From Pseudoxanthomonas dokdonensis (lineage in GTDB: Bacteria; Pseudomonadota; Gammaproteobacteria; Xanthomonadales; Xanthomonadaceae): a stretch of DNA of 64,000 nucleotides. The DNA is taken from contig NZ_LDJL01000011.1 of assembly GCF_001431405.1 (NCBI RefSeq), positions 512,672 through 576,671 of the forward strand, given 5' to 3'. A program made the translations under genes and the position numbers. How positions within the stretch are numbered: position 1 is the first letter of the stretch; every line of letters starts with the position of its first letter. Positions 8,783 to 17,109 of this stretch are shown piece by piece. The notes under the pieces were generated by a model. The model had not been told where the DNA came from. It worked only from the letters and a program-made list of their open reading frames with translations, and made no database searches.

Positions 8783-9192
8783 TGGAAGAATCCATCCCGC
8801 CATGAGCCAAAGCGAGATCCGACACCTGCCGGCAAGTCGGGGAATTCGGTGCGGGCAAACGTGTTGGCGGTAATCTGTGCGCTCAGGGTGGCCAGGCCGT
8901 CATTGGCCTGCTGCACGATGTCGGCAGACAGCTCGGTGCCGTAGCGCGGGCGCAGGCGCAGGGCCAGGTTGTAGGCGATGGCCTCTTCGGCCTCGGGGGG
9001 TGCGGGCAGCTCTTCGCCCGGGCCGCTGACATCCTGCCAGCCCAGCGTCATGCCCTGAACCTCCCAGGCGCGGCACATCAGGTTCAGTGCGCGAATGGCG
9101 GTGGCTTCGTCCTCGGCTTCAGGCGCCTCGTTGGGATCAACGACACCGAGAATCTGCAGGGCGTCGCGCACGATGTCGGCGACGGCGGTCAT
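8779..9192 (-). CDS. Head-completion/tail accessory protein, P22 gp4-like
   Basis: 137 residues. It starts MTAVADIVRDALQILGVVD and contains ALNLMCRAWEVQGMTLGW and EAIAYNLALRLRPRYG, the pattern of the P22 gp4 family. This family adds to the portal ring after packaging and provides the platform for gp10. The position between coat and gp10 is as in P22. It starts directly at the end of the 56-residue upstream gene (9193) and its stop overlaps the first ATG of gp10, so all three are probably coupled. Confidence 0.9.
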   Translation of the reverse strand: MTAVADIVRDALQILGVVDPNEAPEAEDEATAIRALNLMCRAWEVQGMTLGWQDVSGPGEELPAPPEAEEAIAYNLALRLRPRYGTELSADIVQQANDGLATLSAQITANTFARTEFPDLPAGVGSRFGSWRDGFFQ

Positions 9193-9363
9193 TTAAGCGC
9201 CCTTCTTGGTCGGCGCGGGCTTCTTCGTAGTCAGCTTGTTGCCTTCGCCGGCACGCACGAAACCGTCCTTGCCGGCCTCTTTCTCGGCATCGGCATCGGC
9301 CACGATTTTGTAAGCGGCCGCGGTGTCGCCGCCCAGATAGAGCATGCGGGGGTAATCGTTCAT
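9193..9363 (-). CDS. Small Lys-rich structural-region protein
   Basis: 56 residues from the ATG at 9363, preceded by a good GGAGAT ribosome site. The N-terminal part (MNDYPRMLYLGGD) is followed by a charged helix and ends in a Lys/Pro/Thr tail (TTKKPAPTKKGA). Small basic-tailed proteins are common between coat and head-completion genes in podophages. Function not recognised. Confidence 0.6.
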   Translation of the reverse strand: MNDYPRMLYLGGDTAAAYKIVADADAEKEAGKDGFVRAGEGNKLTTKKPAPTKKGA

Positions 9364-9375
9364 CGGAATCTCCAA

Positions 9376-9401
9376 AGACGGCCCCCGAAGGGGCCGCCGT
9401 T
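9376..9401 (-). promoter_or_regulatory. GC-rich hairpin after the coat gene
   Basis: In the minus-strand transcript, ACGGC-GGCCCC / GGGGCC-GT forms a strong stem around a TTCG loop, followed by only three T residues. It sits between the coat stop (9427) and the small gene start (9363). It could be a weak terminator or a 3'-stabilising structure that sets coat mRNA apart from downstream genes. Confidence 0.5.
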
Positions 9402-9426
9402 GCCTGGGTGGGTGTTGCGGGCGGGG

Positions 9427-10623
9427 TTACTCGGTGATGCGCGTCGCGTGGTCCGGACGCACAGCCGCTTCGCCGTACAGCACATCGACGCGGGTGTGTT
9501 CCTGGTCGGCCAAGCCGTCACCGAAGGTCATCACGCGCACGCTGATGCCGTTGATGGTCGCGGTGTAGCCTTCGCACGACGCCAGCACCGGCAGCGGAGC
9601 AAACGCCGCGGCGAACGCGTTCTTGTGGAACGCCAGGCCCTGGACTGCCGAGTCGCTGGCATCGCCAAACACGGTGATGGCCGCGCCCGCAGCCGGGCCT
9701 GCCGAGACGGTGCCCACGACGGTCGAGGTGGTCGGGATGATGGCCGGGTAGATGGACACGTTGCCCGCGCCGCCCACGTAGTCAGCCGTGACCACGAAGT
9801 AGCGCGGCTTGCCGTTGTTGACGCCGGTCACCGGATTGACGGCATTGACGCCGGCAATGGTGAAGACGGTGCCCTTGGGCAGTACACCGGTGCCGGTATT
9901 GACCGCCAGTACCGAACCCGTCTGGCCCGCCCCATTGACCAAGTAGCCCGCGCCGCCGCCGTTGACCTGCAATGGAAGCGACTGCTGCTCATAGAACGTG
10001 AAGCCGGCGAACTGGCCCACCGCGTTCTCGTCGAACTCCTTGCGGATTTCGCTGTTGGTATGGAACAGGGTGGCGTTGGCTTCGGCCAGTGCGATGTTGG
10101 CATCGCTGGAGAAGTGCACGCTGCGCTGATCCGACGGGGCCAGGAACCGGTTGAGCATCGCCGATGCTTCGCGGTACGGGGTACGGGTGGCCGGCACGGT
10201 GCCCCAGGTGCCAACGGTATTGGCCGTCTGGTTCTTCATGCGGGTCAGCAGGTCGGCGTTGACCTCGGACGACAGCGCGCTCATCGCCGGACGCAGGAAG
10301 CGTTCCCGGAAATCGGTGAGGTCCAGCTTCTTTTCCTTGGCGGTGAAGGTCAGCGGGACATGCTTCTGGGTGTCCAGGGTCAGCGGGACTTCGGTTTCGT
10401 TCAGTGCGGGCGCGGACGAGCCGCCGGCAAAGGTCGAGCCGTCGAACACGACCGGGGTCGGCGGCACCTTGATGCGGACCGTCTCGCCCTTCTTGTAGCC
10501 CTGGACTTCCTGGCCGAACTCGATGCTGCGGTTGGTGTTGATGTTTTTGACGACGACGTTTTCTTCGACCAGCATCTTGGCCGCCTCGCGGGCGATCATC
10601 TGGTGAGTGAGTGCCTGTGGCAT
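9427..10623 (-). CDS. Major coat protein, P22 gp5 family
   Basis: 398 residues. The N-terminus MPQALTHQMIAREAAKML, then VVVKNINTNRSIEFG and KKGETVRIKVPP, is the hallmark of P22-type coat proteins (HK97 fold with an inserted I-domain). The middle part (about 220-320) is Gly/Val-rich and matches the variable inserted region; the C-terminal ~80 residues return to a conserved-looking VRVMTFGDGLADQEHTRVDV. The protein forms the T=7 shell with the scaffold encoded next to it. A 21-bp gap separates it from the scaffold gene. Slightly shorter than P22 gp5 (430). Confidence 0.93.
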   Translation of the reverse strand: MPQALTHQMIAREAAKMLVEENVVVKNINTNRSIEFGQEVQGYKKGETVRIKVPPTPVVFDGSTFAGGSSAPALNETEVPLTLDTQKHVPLTFTAKEKKLDLTDFRERFLRPAMSALSSEVNADLLTRMKNQTANTVGTWGTVPATRTPYREASAMLNRFLAPSDQRSVHFSSDANIALAEANATLFHTNSEIRKEFDENAVGQFAGFTFYEQQSLPLQVNGGGAGYLVNGAGQTGSVLAVNTGTGVLPKGTVFTIAGVNAVNPVTGVNNGKPRYFVVTADYVGGAGNVSIYPAIIPTTSTVVGTVSAGPAAGAAITVFGDASDSAVQGLAFHKNAFAAAFAPLPVLASCEGYTATINGISVRVMTFGDGLADQEHTRVDVLYGEAAVRPDHATRITE

Positions 10624-10644
10624 TTTCGTTTCCTCTGTGTGGCC

Positions 10645-11547
10645 TTACCGCTTCCGCTGGCGCTCTCGTTCGCGCTTGAACCACTCGTCGTCGGTCAACT
10701 TCTCCGGCGGGGTTTCCGTCGGAGCGCGACCAGAGACGGTCGGTGCGGGGGCGGGTGCCCGGGTGATGGGTTTGGGAGTTGCCACCGGTGCCGGGGGCGG
10801 GCTCTGCACTTGAGGAGGCGCGGCAGTCAGGCGCGACGCGAGACGGGCGACGGCATCGGCCATGAGTTCAGGCCGAATGGAGGCGACCGCCCACAGGTCG
10901 TCGTCGTTGGTTCCGAGGTGGTAGGCAATCTGCGGCCCGTTTTCGTGGGCGATGATTGCTTCTTGCAGTTGCGGCGGCAGGTAGCGCGGGTCAATCGAAC
11001 CGACGACCTCGTAGAAATCCGGGGTCTGCTCGGCGAAATCCTCGACACGGGTGTTGTACGAGGATTGGAGTTCCTGCTGCCGCTGGGTGGCTTGGGTCTG
11101 TTTTTGCTGCTCTTCCCGCGCACTCAGCTCCTGCTTCACGACCCACTGGGCGTGCGCGCGGCTGAAGGCTGGGATGTCGAAATCGAACTGATCCAGCGTC
11201 GGCTCGCCATCTGCCGGCGGGGTGCTGCGCTGGGGTGTGGTGGTGGCCGGCCGCGGCTGGCTGGATTCGGAAACCTGTCGCCGCAGCTCTGCGTTTTCGC
11301 GGTTCAGACGGTCGATGTATTCCCTGGTGCGGTTCTTCTTGCGATCGGAGCGCGCCTGCTCGTCGGCAGCTTTCTTGTCGGCCTCTTCCTTGGCCTTGGC
11401 CGCTTCGTCGCCTCCTTCGCCATCTGTGGCCGGCGGTTCCTGCTGGGCGGCCTCGGCATCGCTGCGCGGGGCTGGCTTGGGTGCGGTCTGTTCTTCGGCA
11501 ACGGCTTCGCCGCCGCTCACCTGTTCGGTGTCGGTTTCAGTGCTCAT
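10645..11547 (-). CDS. Scaffolding protein, P22 gp8 position
   Basis: 300 residues from the ATG at 11547 (MSTETDTEQVSGGEAV). The composition is that of a scaffold: acidic Ala/Glu/Lys-rich helices (about 20-90), a coiled coil (IDRLNRENAELRRQVSES), a central region with many Gln/Ala, a Pro-rich linker (about 255-280) and a basic C-terminus (WFKRERERQRKR), which in P22 gp8 binds coat. The gene lies directly before coat. An upstream in-frame extension is low-complexity and lacks a ribosome site, so it is ignored. Confidence 0.88.
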   Translation of the reverse strand: MSTETDTEQVSGGEAVAEEQTAPKPAPRSDAEAAQQEPPATDGEGGDEAAKAKEEADKKAADEQARSDRKKNRTREYIDRLNRENAELRRQVSESSQPRPATTTPQRSTPPADGEPTLDQFDFDIPAFSRAHAQWVVKQELSAREEQQKQTQATQRQQELQSSYNTRVEDFAEQTPDFYEVVGSIDPRYLPPQLQEAIIAHENGPQIAYHLGTNDDDLWAVASIRPELMADAVARLASRLTAAPPQVQSPPPAPVATPKPITRAPAPAPTVSGRAPTETPPEKLTDDEWFKRERERQRKR

Positions 11548-11591
11548 TACGTCCTCTCGGGTTTCGGCCAGGCCGGGCCGATGCGGTCGGG

Positions 11592-11780
11592 TTACTTCCC
11601 GTGGTCTTTCCGTTCTTGCGCTGCCGCGGCGCGTGCAGCTGCGTCGCTCAGGTGTCCGTGGTAGAGCGCTGCCGCTCCTCCCTGCGCGCACTGCTGGTCC
11701 AGCTCCTGTCGCCTTTGGTCATGGAACCGCTGCATTTCTCGCAGCTGTTCGGCCAAGGTCATGTTGGCGAGCGAAATCAA
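11592..11780 (-). CDS. Small helical protein between portal and scaffold
   Basis: 62 residues if the TTG at 11780 is used, whose TG overlaps the portal stop (TTGA); an internal ATG at 11762 would give 56. The sequence is one amphipathic helix with many Gln, Arg and Glu (LAEQLREMQRFHDQRRQELDQQ). Function unknown; its place suggests a minor head or assembly factor. It follows a terminator-like sequence embedded in the end of the portal gene. Confidence 0.55.
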   Translation of the reverse strand: MISLANMTLAEQLREMQRFHDQRRQELDQQCAQGGAAALYHGHLSDAAARAAAAQERKDHGK

Positions 11781-13828
11781 AACTGCGGCCCCTCACCAGG
11801 CATAAAAAAACCGCCCGGAGGCGGTTGGCTGGGTGCCGGCGAAAATTGCGGTGGAGGCTGCAGCATTGCAGCCAACTGACCGGACTGGGCCATGTTCTGC
11901 AGCTGCTGGGCCACGGCCTCGGCGACGGTTTTCTGGATGTCGGCCTGCGCCTGCGGAATGACCACCTGCGCCTTGGCAGCGGCCTCCTGTGCGCGGGCCT
12001 CGCTGTAGGCGGCATCGGCCTCGGCCTTGCGGGATTCGGCCTGCATCCGTGGATCTGGCTGCTGCGGCTCGGGCGGCTGCTCGCCTTCCTTCGGCTGCAT
12101 GACACCCTGCGCGACCAGCAGCTTGCGGAACGCGGAATCCACTTCGTCAGCGCCGGGAAGGTCGGTGTTCTTGACCACGGTGTAGGCCATCAATGCGGCG
12201 ATCGGCGGCGGCAGCCCGTTCCCCATCTGACCCAGCATCGCGGAGAAGGAATCGACCGCTTCCATGCGCTGGGTCGCGTAGCTCGGGCCAACGGTGATGA
12301 CCACGTCGTACTTGCCCTTCTGGATGTCGTTGACCGTGTGCATCTGGCCATCCGGCCCCGGCACTTCCTGGTACAGCGTTTTCCACTTCTCGCCGCCGTC
12401 CTCGCCCAGCACGCGCACGACGCGCTGGGTGTCATAGACCCGCGGAATCATGTCGACCAGGATTTCGTAGGTGTAGCGGATTGAGTAGGTCAGGTTGTCC
12501 ATGTAGTTGAACGTTGCCGTCGCGCCCTGCTGCTTGCGCGCATTGATGGCCTTGCCGCTGGTTTCGTTCGAACGAGCGCCCAGGCTGGCGTCATGCTGGC
12601 CGGTGGCGGCCTTCATGTCGTCGTTGTCCATGCCCGCCAACTGGATCAGCGCCGCCGGCACCTCGGCCTGCTGGGCGCGCTTCGGCATTTCCTCAGCGTC
12701 GTCACGCACTGGCAGATAGGGGAAATCCTCCGAGTTGGCCTTCTTCCAGAAGTTCTCCAGCCCCTTGATCCATTTCATCTTGACGATGAATGGCGCCTTC
12801 GGCGCCTTGGCCACGGCCTCGGTCATGGCGGTGCGGTGGACGTTGTGCAGGCGCTGCTGGTCCTTGGACGGGCGAACCATGCCCTGCCAGTAGTCCTGGC
12901 CCTCGATGTTCTGGATGTTGCCCCACACCGGAACCAGCGGAATGTACTTGCTGGGGAACTCAGCCGGCTCTGTCAGGAACTCGTGGCCATTGGTGATGAC
13001 CGACATCACCTTGTGCGAGTCGACGACACGACGGCGCAGGATTGTGGTGCCGGTGGCGGCCAGGAACTCTTCCGCCTCAGCCTCGGTCAGCCCGGATTCT
13101 TCCGCCAGCTCATCGGCGAACACGACCCGGCCATCGGACAGCGCCCACAGGTCGCGCTTCACCGGCTGCTTGTACCAGTATTCGGAAATACGGACCTGTC
13201 CAGCGTCGCGCCAGTCCTCGCAGCCCTGATCATCATCGAAGCCTTCCCAGTCGGCGTCGCCATACATGCGCTTGGCTTCGGATTCGGGAACCAGGTCATC
13301 CACGAAGGCGAACAGGCCGTCGCGGCGGTCAATCTGCATGGCGGCCGGGTCGAAGCGGACCGAGGCGAAATTTCGAATCGGGTCAATTCGAATGTCCAAC
13401 TCGAAATCATCGTCGTTGGCGTAGTCGGTGCAGATGCGCCAGACGCCCAAGCCGCCCTGTACCGCGGACTCGAATGCGATGTCATACGCCTGCTCGGCGT
13501 TGCTCACCGACTCGATGTTGCGGCAGATGCCCTGCATGATTTCGGCCAGGCCGCGATCGGACTCCTCGGCGCCGCGAACCTTGCCCTGCGGCCGGGTCTG
13601 GCGCATTTCGTTGACGACTTGGCGCACGTGGCTGTTGAGCTTCGGGAACTCGTAGCAAGGGCGATCACCGCGGCGATTCTTCAGTGCGCTATCCCATTGG
13701 CAACCGGGAACGGTGACGAACTTGGTGTCCTCGATAGCCTTGCCGTACAGCTCCGAGCTGCACTCGACGGCGCGTTGGCGACGCTGGCGCATCTCGCTAA
13801 TTTTGTCAGCGTCTTTGGTCTTTGCCAT
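11777..13828 (-). CDS. Portal protein, P22 gp1 family
   Basis: 683 residues (P22 gp1 is 725). Recognisable stretches include a core with DKAVIV-free portal pattern QGGLGVWRICTDYANDDDFELD, IRNFASVRFDPAAMQIDRRDG (early body), YWQGMVRPSKDQQRLHN, and ALGARSNETSGKAI-type wing sequence. The C-terminal ~120 residues form a long Ala/Gln/Glu helix like the P22 barrel. The dodecameric portal is the packaging and ejection channel. It shares a base with the terminase gene end (ATG at 13828). The last ~45 bases contain an intrinsic-terminator-like element. Confidence 0.93.
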   Translation of the reverse strand: MAKTKDADKISEMRQRRQRAVECSSELYGKAIEDTKFVTVPGCQWDSALKNRRGDRPCYEFPKLNSHVRQVVNEMRQTRPQGKVRGAEESDRGLAEIMQGICRNIESVSNAEQAYDIAFESAVQGGLGVWRICTDYANDDDFELDIRIDPIRNFASVRFDPAAMQIDRRDGLFAFVDDLVPESEAKRMYGDADWEGFDDDQGCEDWRDAGQVRISEYWYKQPVKRDLWALSDGRVVFADELAEESGLTEAEAEEFLAATGTTILRRRVVDSHKVMSVITNGHEFLTEPAEFPSKYIPLVPVWGNIQNIEGQDYWQGMVRPSKDQQRLHNVHRTAMTEAVAKAPKAPFIVKMKWIKGLENFWKKANSEDFPYLPVRDDAEEMPKRAQQAEVPAALIQLAGMDNDDMKAATGQHDASLGARSNETSGKAINARKQQGATATFNYMDNLTYSIRYTYEILVDMIPRVYDTQRVVRVLGEDGGEKWKTLYQEVPGPDGQMHTVNDIQKGKYDVVITVGPSYATQRMEAVDSFSAMLGQMGNGLPPPIAALMAYTVVKNTDLPGADEVDSAFRKLLVAQGVMQPKEGEQPPEPQQPDPRMQAESRKAEADAAYSEARAQEAAAKAQVVIPQAQADIQKTVAEAVAQQLQNMAQSGQLAAMLQPPPQFSPAPSQPPPGGFFMPGEGPQF
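11802..11826 (-). terminator. Intrinsic-terminator sequence inside the 3' end of the portal gene
   Basis: On the minus strand AACCGCC-TCCG-GGCGGTT is followed by a run of T (TTTTTTT counted from the last stem bases), a canonical stem-loop plus U-tract. It encodes the in-frame residues PPPGGFF of the portal C-terminus, about 25 bases before the stop. It would lower transcription into scaffold and coat genes unless the polymerase is antiterminated. Confidence 0.6.
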
Positions 13829-15414
13829 CAGTAGTCCACCGCGTAATCTTCAAGGCCCGAGACTCGGGTTGTGCTTTCCACCGGGACTGGCTCGGAGAAG
13901 GTGAGCGCCACCGCATCCCATTCATCAGGACTTTTCACGCCCCGGCGCCGCATGTCCTCTTTCTTTTCCAGCAGCACCCGCGAATTGCTGTCGTAGCGAT
14001 AGGACGGCCCGCAGGCATCGCCTTGCAGCACGTCCGTATCAGGGATGTCTGCGCCGCCGGCCTGCTGCAGCCAATCTCGGGAAGCCATCCAGATTTCAGC
14101 GCGGCGGTTGGCGGGGCCGCCGCCGATTTCCCGGCCCTGTTCGTCGAACTTCGGCGGCTCAACCGGTGCCGCGCCGAAATTCACCGCCCGCACTACGTCG
14201 CCGTAGCCCATCTCTACCAGCCGGTCGTAGATGCCGATGCCCAGGCCGCCAACGTCGATGAACATCCTGGCCGGCTTCTCGGTATCCAGCACCTGCTTCA
14301 GCCAGCCAACCCCCTCCATCGTGGTCAGCTTGTACCGGCGCTCGGTGTTGATGACCTTGCGGCCACGACGGCGAGCGATAGCGAATCCGTCATCACCGAA
14401 GCGGGACGGATCGGCACCAATGACCAGCGGCCCGGACGGCTCGCGCACGTTCTTGCGCGCCTCCATCACGTCAGCCGGCTTGATGAAGCTGTCATGCCCG
14501 CTCATCTGGAAAGCCTCAGCCGCGGTGGCCGGGTATTCCTGCTTGAACAGCACCGGGTCTTTCAGCTCGGTGATTTTGTTGCGGCGCCAGGCCATCTGCT
14601 CGGCGTCCAAGCCGTAGAGCGTGGCGTACTCCTGCTCTTCGGTCGTGAGCGTGAAGCCGTGGTCAGCAGCCTTGCGATATTCCTCCTGCCAGTACCAGGG
14701 CACGAAGATGGCGATGAAGTCGCCCTCCCCACGCTCGGCGTCGCTCCACTTCTGGTGGAACAGGTTGCCGATGCCGTTGGCGGTCGATTCCAGGATGACC
14801 TCGGTCCCTGGCTGATCGGGCACGGCCTGCAGCACGCCAGCGGCATGCGTTTCGGCGTGCGGCCAGAAGGCCACCTCGGAGCCGTGGAACAGCTGGATGG
14901 TCGATGACCGCCCAACACCCTTGGTGCCTGCGGTGCCAACCTTGTATCCGCTGTCCAGCGCCGAGAAGAACAACTCCTTCGCGTTGGCCGCGCCGGTTAC
15001 TGGCCGATGCTCAACCGGGCACAACTCGTGGTAGCGATTGACCATCTCGAACAGGTTCTGCGTCGCCGCATCCTCATGGGTGAGGATGAACGTCCGAATC
15101 CCGTTCGCCATCGCCGTGCGGTGGTAGTACCTCGCACCGACGTAGGTTGAGCAGCCCTGCTGGCGCCCCTTCAGGATGAGCGCCCGGACACGGCCGGTCT
15201 TGGCCAGCTGCTCTTCCAGGCGCTCATGGATGAACTGCTGGGCGCGGTTGAACTCGAAATCGATGACCCGGCCCGACTTGGCCCGGATTTTCAGGCATCG
15301 GACGGCGAACAGGTCAAGGTCGACGGCCATTCGTTGCCGCTCCTCCCTGCGCGCACGCTCTTCCAGAAGCGCCAGCAACTCGCGCTTTTCGTGTGACGAC
15401 ATCGGCATGTTCAC
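13828..15414 (-). CDS. Terminase large subunit (packaging ATPase/nuclease)
   Basis: 528 residues. The ATPase has a Walker A-type loop at about 82-90 (KGRQQGCST) and a following FILTHEDAA strand. The nuclease half begins with VIGADPSRFGDDGFAIARR (first acidic residue of the RNase H-like site), followed by FIDVGGLGIGIYDRLVEMG (second acidic residue). This fits TerL of headful-packaging podophages. The start is the GTG at 15414, whose TGA overlap ends the upstream gene; an ATG two codons on is the alternative. Confidence 0.95.
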   Translation of the reverse strand: MNMPMSSHEKRELLALLEERARREERQRMAVDLDLFAVRCLKIRAKSGRVIDFEFNRAQQFIHERLEEQLAKTGRVRALILKGRQQGCSTYVGARYYHRTAMANGIRTFILTHEDAATQNLFEMVNRYHELCPVEHRPVTGAANAKELFFSALDSGYKVGTAGTKGVGRSSTIQLFHGSEVAFWPHAETHAAGVLQAVPDQPGTEVILESTANGIGNLFHQKWSDAERGEGDFIAIFVPWYWQEEYRKAADHGFTLTTEEQEYATLYGLDAEQMAWRRNKITELKDPVLFKQEYPATAAEAFQMSGHDSFIKPADVMEARKNVREPSGPLVIGADPSRFGDDGFAIARRRGRKVINTERRYKLTTMEGVGWLKQVLDTEKPARMFIDVGGLGIGIYDRLVEMGYGDVVRAVNFGAAPVEPPKFDEQGREIGGGPANRRAEIWMASRDWLQQAGGADIPDTDVLQGDACGPSYRYDSNSRVLLEKKEDMRRRGVKSPDEWDAVALTFSEPVPVESTTRVSGLEDYAVDY

Positions 15415-15809
15415 GCGGTGGCGGTCAGCTCTGTCGGCCCAGCAGCCAGCGAGTTCTCATCGCCGAAATACGGACCCTCCAGCACCTCAACCACGAACAG
15501 CTGGTTGTAGATTTCGCCGTTGTCCAGCGTCACCTGCGCCTTGATGTAGGCCCAGCCGCGGTAGACGCCCTGAACCATCACCTGCGCCGATCGGCCGTAG
15601 ATGCTGGCGCTGGACATGGCCACGCTGCAGGCCGATTCCATCTTCCACTGCGCCGTGACGATGGTGCGCCCTGGCGGAATCGCTCCGTTGAAGTTGGCGA
15701 CCAGGCAGCGCTTCTCGGTCGGATACAGGCGTGTGCTGTGGACCCGCTCCCGGGTGTGGGCCGAAACGTAGGCCCGAGAGACGCGGCCAATTTCCTCGCA
15801 TGCAGGCAT
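15411..15809 (-). CDS. Uncharacterised protein between the terminase genes
   Basis: 132 residues: a basic N-terminal third (SAHTRERVHSTRLYPTEKRC) followed by a beta-rich domain (YGRSAQVMVQGVYRGWAYIKAQV, FVVEVLEGPYFG). It overlaps TerL by 4 bp and abuts TerS (shared position 15809). No family recognised. Insertion of a small gene between small and large terminase occurs in some podophages. Confidence 0.65.
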   Translation of the reverse strand: MPACEEIGRVSRAYVSAHTRERVHSTRLYPTEKRCLVANFNGAIPPGRTIVTAQWKMESACSVAMSSASIYGRSAQVMVQGVYRGWAYIKAQVTLDNGEIYNQLFVVEVLEGPYFGDENSLAAGPTELTATA

Positions 15810-16291
15810 CAGCCTTTCTCCTTCGCCAGCAATTCCTTGATGCGGGAATCGAGCTGGTCATCCGGCACAGACACCAGCGGCGCGTCAGGATCACCAGCAA
15901 GCACTTTGCGTGCGCCATAGCGGAGCGGGGACCACTTCTCCAGCAGCTGCATGCGGGTATGAACCTTCAGCTTGGAGCGCTGCACGTTCTCGGAGTCGAA
16001 CTGCGCGCCGTCCTTGCCTTCGCGGTAATCGCCGCTGCTGTCATCGGCAATGACCAGACAATGATCAGCGATGGCGTCATAACCTTCGTCCAGCGCCACG
16101 GCCATGCGGTGGTCGAAATCCGGGTACTTGGCCCGCCAGTCGCGCACGTTGCCGCGGTAGAAGTCGAACTCGCGAGCGCAATCGGAAATCGTCTTGCCTT
16201 CGGAAACGCGGCGGACAATCTTGTCGGCCAGCTCTGGCGTGTACTTGGATTCCTGACCGAAATGGCCGGGCTTGGAGCCGCGGCGTGCCAT
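15809..16291 (-). CDS. Terminase small subunit
   Basis: 160 residues. The N-terminal half has an HTH of the Sf6 gp1/P22 gp3 kind: YTPELADKIVRRVSEGKTI then DCAREFDFYRGNVRDWRAKYPDF, matching the pattern for small terminases that bind pac DNA. The C-terminal half (KLKVHTRMQLLEKWSPLRYG) is the oligomerisation helix region. The gene begins exactly where Rz ends (shared position 16291). Confidence 0.9.
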   Translation of the reverse strand: MARRGSKPGHFGQESKYTPELADKIVRRVSEGKTISDCAREFDFYRGNVRDWRAKYPDFDHRMAVALDEGYDAIADHCLVIADDSSGDYREGKDGAQFDSENVQRSKLKVHTRMQLLEKWSPLRYGARKVLAGDPDAPLVSVPDDQLDSRIKELLAKEKG

Positions 16292-16806
16292 TACTCGGCT
16301 GCTCCAATGGCGCGGTCAGCCCTCACCACGGCTTGCAGTCCTCGCACCTGGGCGTCGCACTGGTCTGCGGCTCGAACAATTCGGCCCGCACTTTCTGCCC
16401 GGTCTCGGGCGCCACCATCAGCGCTGGCGGCGCTGGCGGCAGCTGCGGAAAGATTGGCGGTGGCTGCCTGGGCTTCCCACAGCTTCCGAAGCCGGACATT
16501 GCCAGCGCGCAGATCAGCAACAAGCTGGCTCGACTGAGTTTCGATTTCATCGCGTTCACTCTCGTAGGTGGCGGCAATGCCGGCCAAGCGCTCGCTGGCG
16601 GCTCGCTCGACTTCCAGTGCGGTCTTGGCCTGGCTCAGCGCCTGCTCGGCGGCCACGGCTCGGGCTTCGGCGCTATCGGCTCGGGAATGACCATCAGCGG
16701 CAGATGCATGAAAGATAAGGGCCGCCATGACCGCCGCGACCGCCAGCACGGCGCACAGGATGCAGGCGTACTTCCATGCGTTGGCGCGGAGTTCGGAGAG
16801 AATCAT
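16291..16806 (-). CDS. Rz: i-spanin (Rz-like)
   Basis: 171 residues from the ATG at 16806, which overlaps the stop of the small upstream gene (ATGA). One N-terminal membrane anchor (about residues 12-35, YACILCAVLAVAAVMAALIF) is followed by a periplasmic coiled coil rich in Ala, Glu and Arg (about 40-110). This is the layout of inner-membrane spanins, which join Rz1 to fuse the membranes at lysis. An Rz1 gene lies entirely inside it in another frame. Confidence 0.88.
   Translation of the reverse strand: MILSELRANAWKYACILCAVLAVAAVMAALIFHASAADGHSRADSAEARAVAAEQALSQAKTALEVERAASERLAGIAATYESERDEIETQSSQLVADLRAGNVRLRKLWEAQAATANLSAAAASAASADGGARDRAESAGRIVRAADQCDAQVRGLQAVVRADRAIGAAE
16323..16550 (-). 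CDS. Rz1: o-spanin lipoprotein (Rz1-like), nested within Rz
   Basis: 75 residues, in the +1/-1 frame wholly within the Rz gene. A signal sequence (MKSKLSRASLLLICALAMSG) leads to a lipobox-like FGSC with Cys24 as the likely acylated residue, followed by a proline-rich stretch (KPRQPPPIFPQLPPAPP), the defining feature of Rz1. The -3 residue Phe is unusual for a lipobox. The ATG at 16550 is chosen because the extension upstream has no signal-peptide character. Confidence 0.85.
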   Translation of the reverse strand: MKSKLSRASLLLICALAMSGFGSCGKPRQPPPIFPQLPPAPPALMVAPETGQKVRAELFEPQTSATPRCEDCKPW

Positions 16807-16970
16807 TCGGCGGCTCCGATGGCGCACTGTTGGCGCGCTTCGATTCGTTCAAGCCTATGCGTCAGTCTCTTAGAGAATCTGCCGGGGATTGCGCCATGGT
16901 TCCTGCTTACCGGCCTGCGCCCCCAATACTCAAAGCCACCCGGCTTCTTGCCTCGGCGAGACCTGCTCAT
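16803..16970 (-). CDS. Small basic protein in the lysis cassette
   Basis: 55 residues (MSRSRRGKKPGGFEYWGRR start) with the pattern K-K-P-G-G-x-E-Y-W-x-R-R-P, then GRFSKRLTHRLER, found in small proteins of many podophages. It is coupled on both sides by ATGA overlaps (with the 43-residue upstream gene and Rz). Highly basic and soluble; function not known. Listed as real because of the exact overlaps. Confidence 0.65.
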   Translation of the reverse strand: MSRSRRGKKPGGFEYWGRRPVSRNHGAIPGRFSKRLTHRLERIEARQQCAIGAAE

Positions 16971-17098
16971 CGACCCAGTCCCGCTGCCAGCTGCAACACC
17001 CAAGCCAGCCAATCCGCGCCGGTGATGTAGCCCAGCAAGACCAGCGCCAGCGCGCCGCCCGAGAGCAGCAGGATCAGATTTCGGGTGCGTGCGGTCAT
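16967..17098 (-). CDS. Very small membrane protein in the lysis cassette
   Basis: 43 residues (MTARTRNLILLLSGGALAL...): a basic N-terminus and one membrane helix of about 20 residues (NLILLLSGGALALVLLGYI) with a second short hydrophobic part (WLAWVLQLAAGL). It lies between endolysin and Rz with ATGA coupling downstream. Possible pinholin, antiholin or accessory lysis protein; not provable from sequence. Confidence 0.6.
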   Translation of the reverse strand: MTARTRNLILLLSGGALALVLLGYITGADWLAWVLQLAAGLGR

Positions 17099-17109
17099 GG
17101 CTGATTCCT

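Noticed and set aside
9400..11664. 754-residue plus-strand ORF across coat and scaffold genes
   Set aside because: Antisense shadow of two clear phage genes; low-complexity Arg/Gly/Val sequence.
13822..14907. 361-residue plus-strand ORF opposite terminase
   Set aside because: Antisense shadow of TerL.
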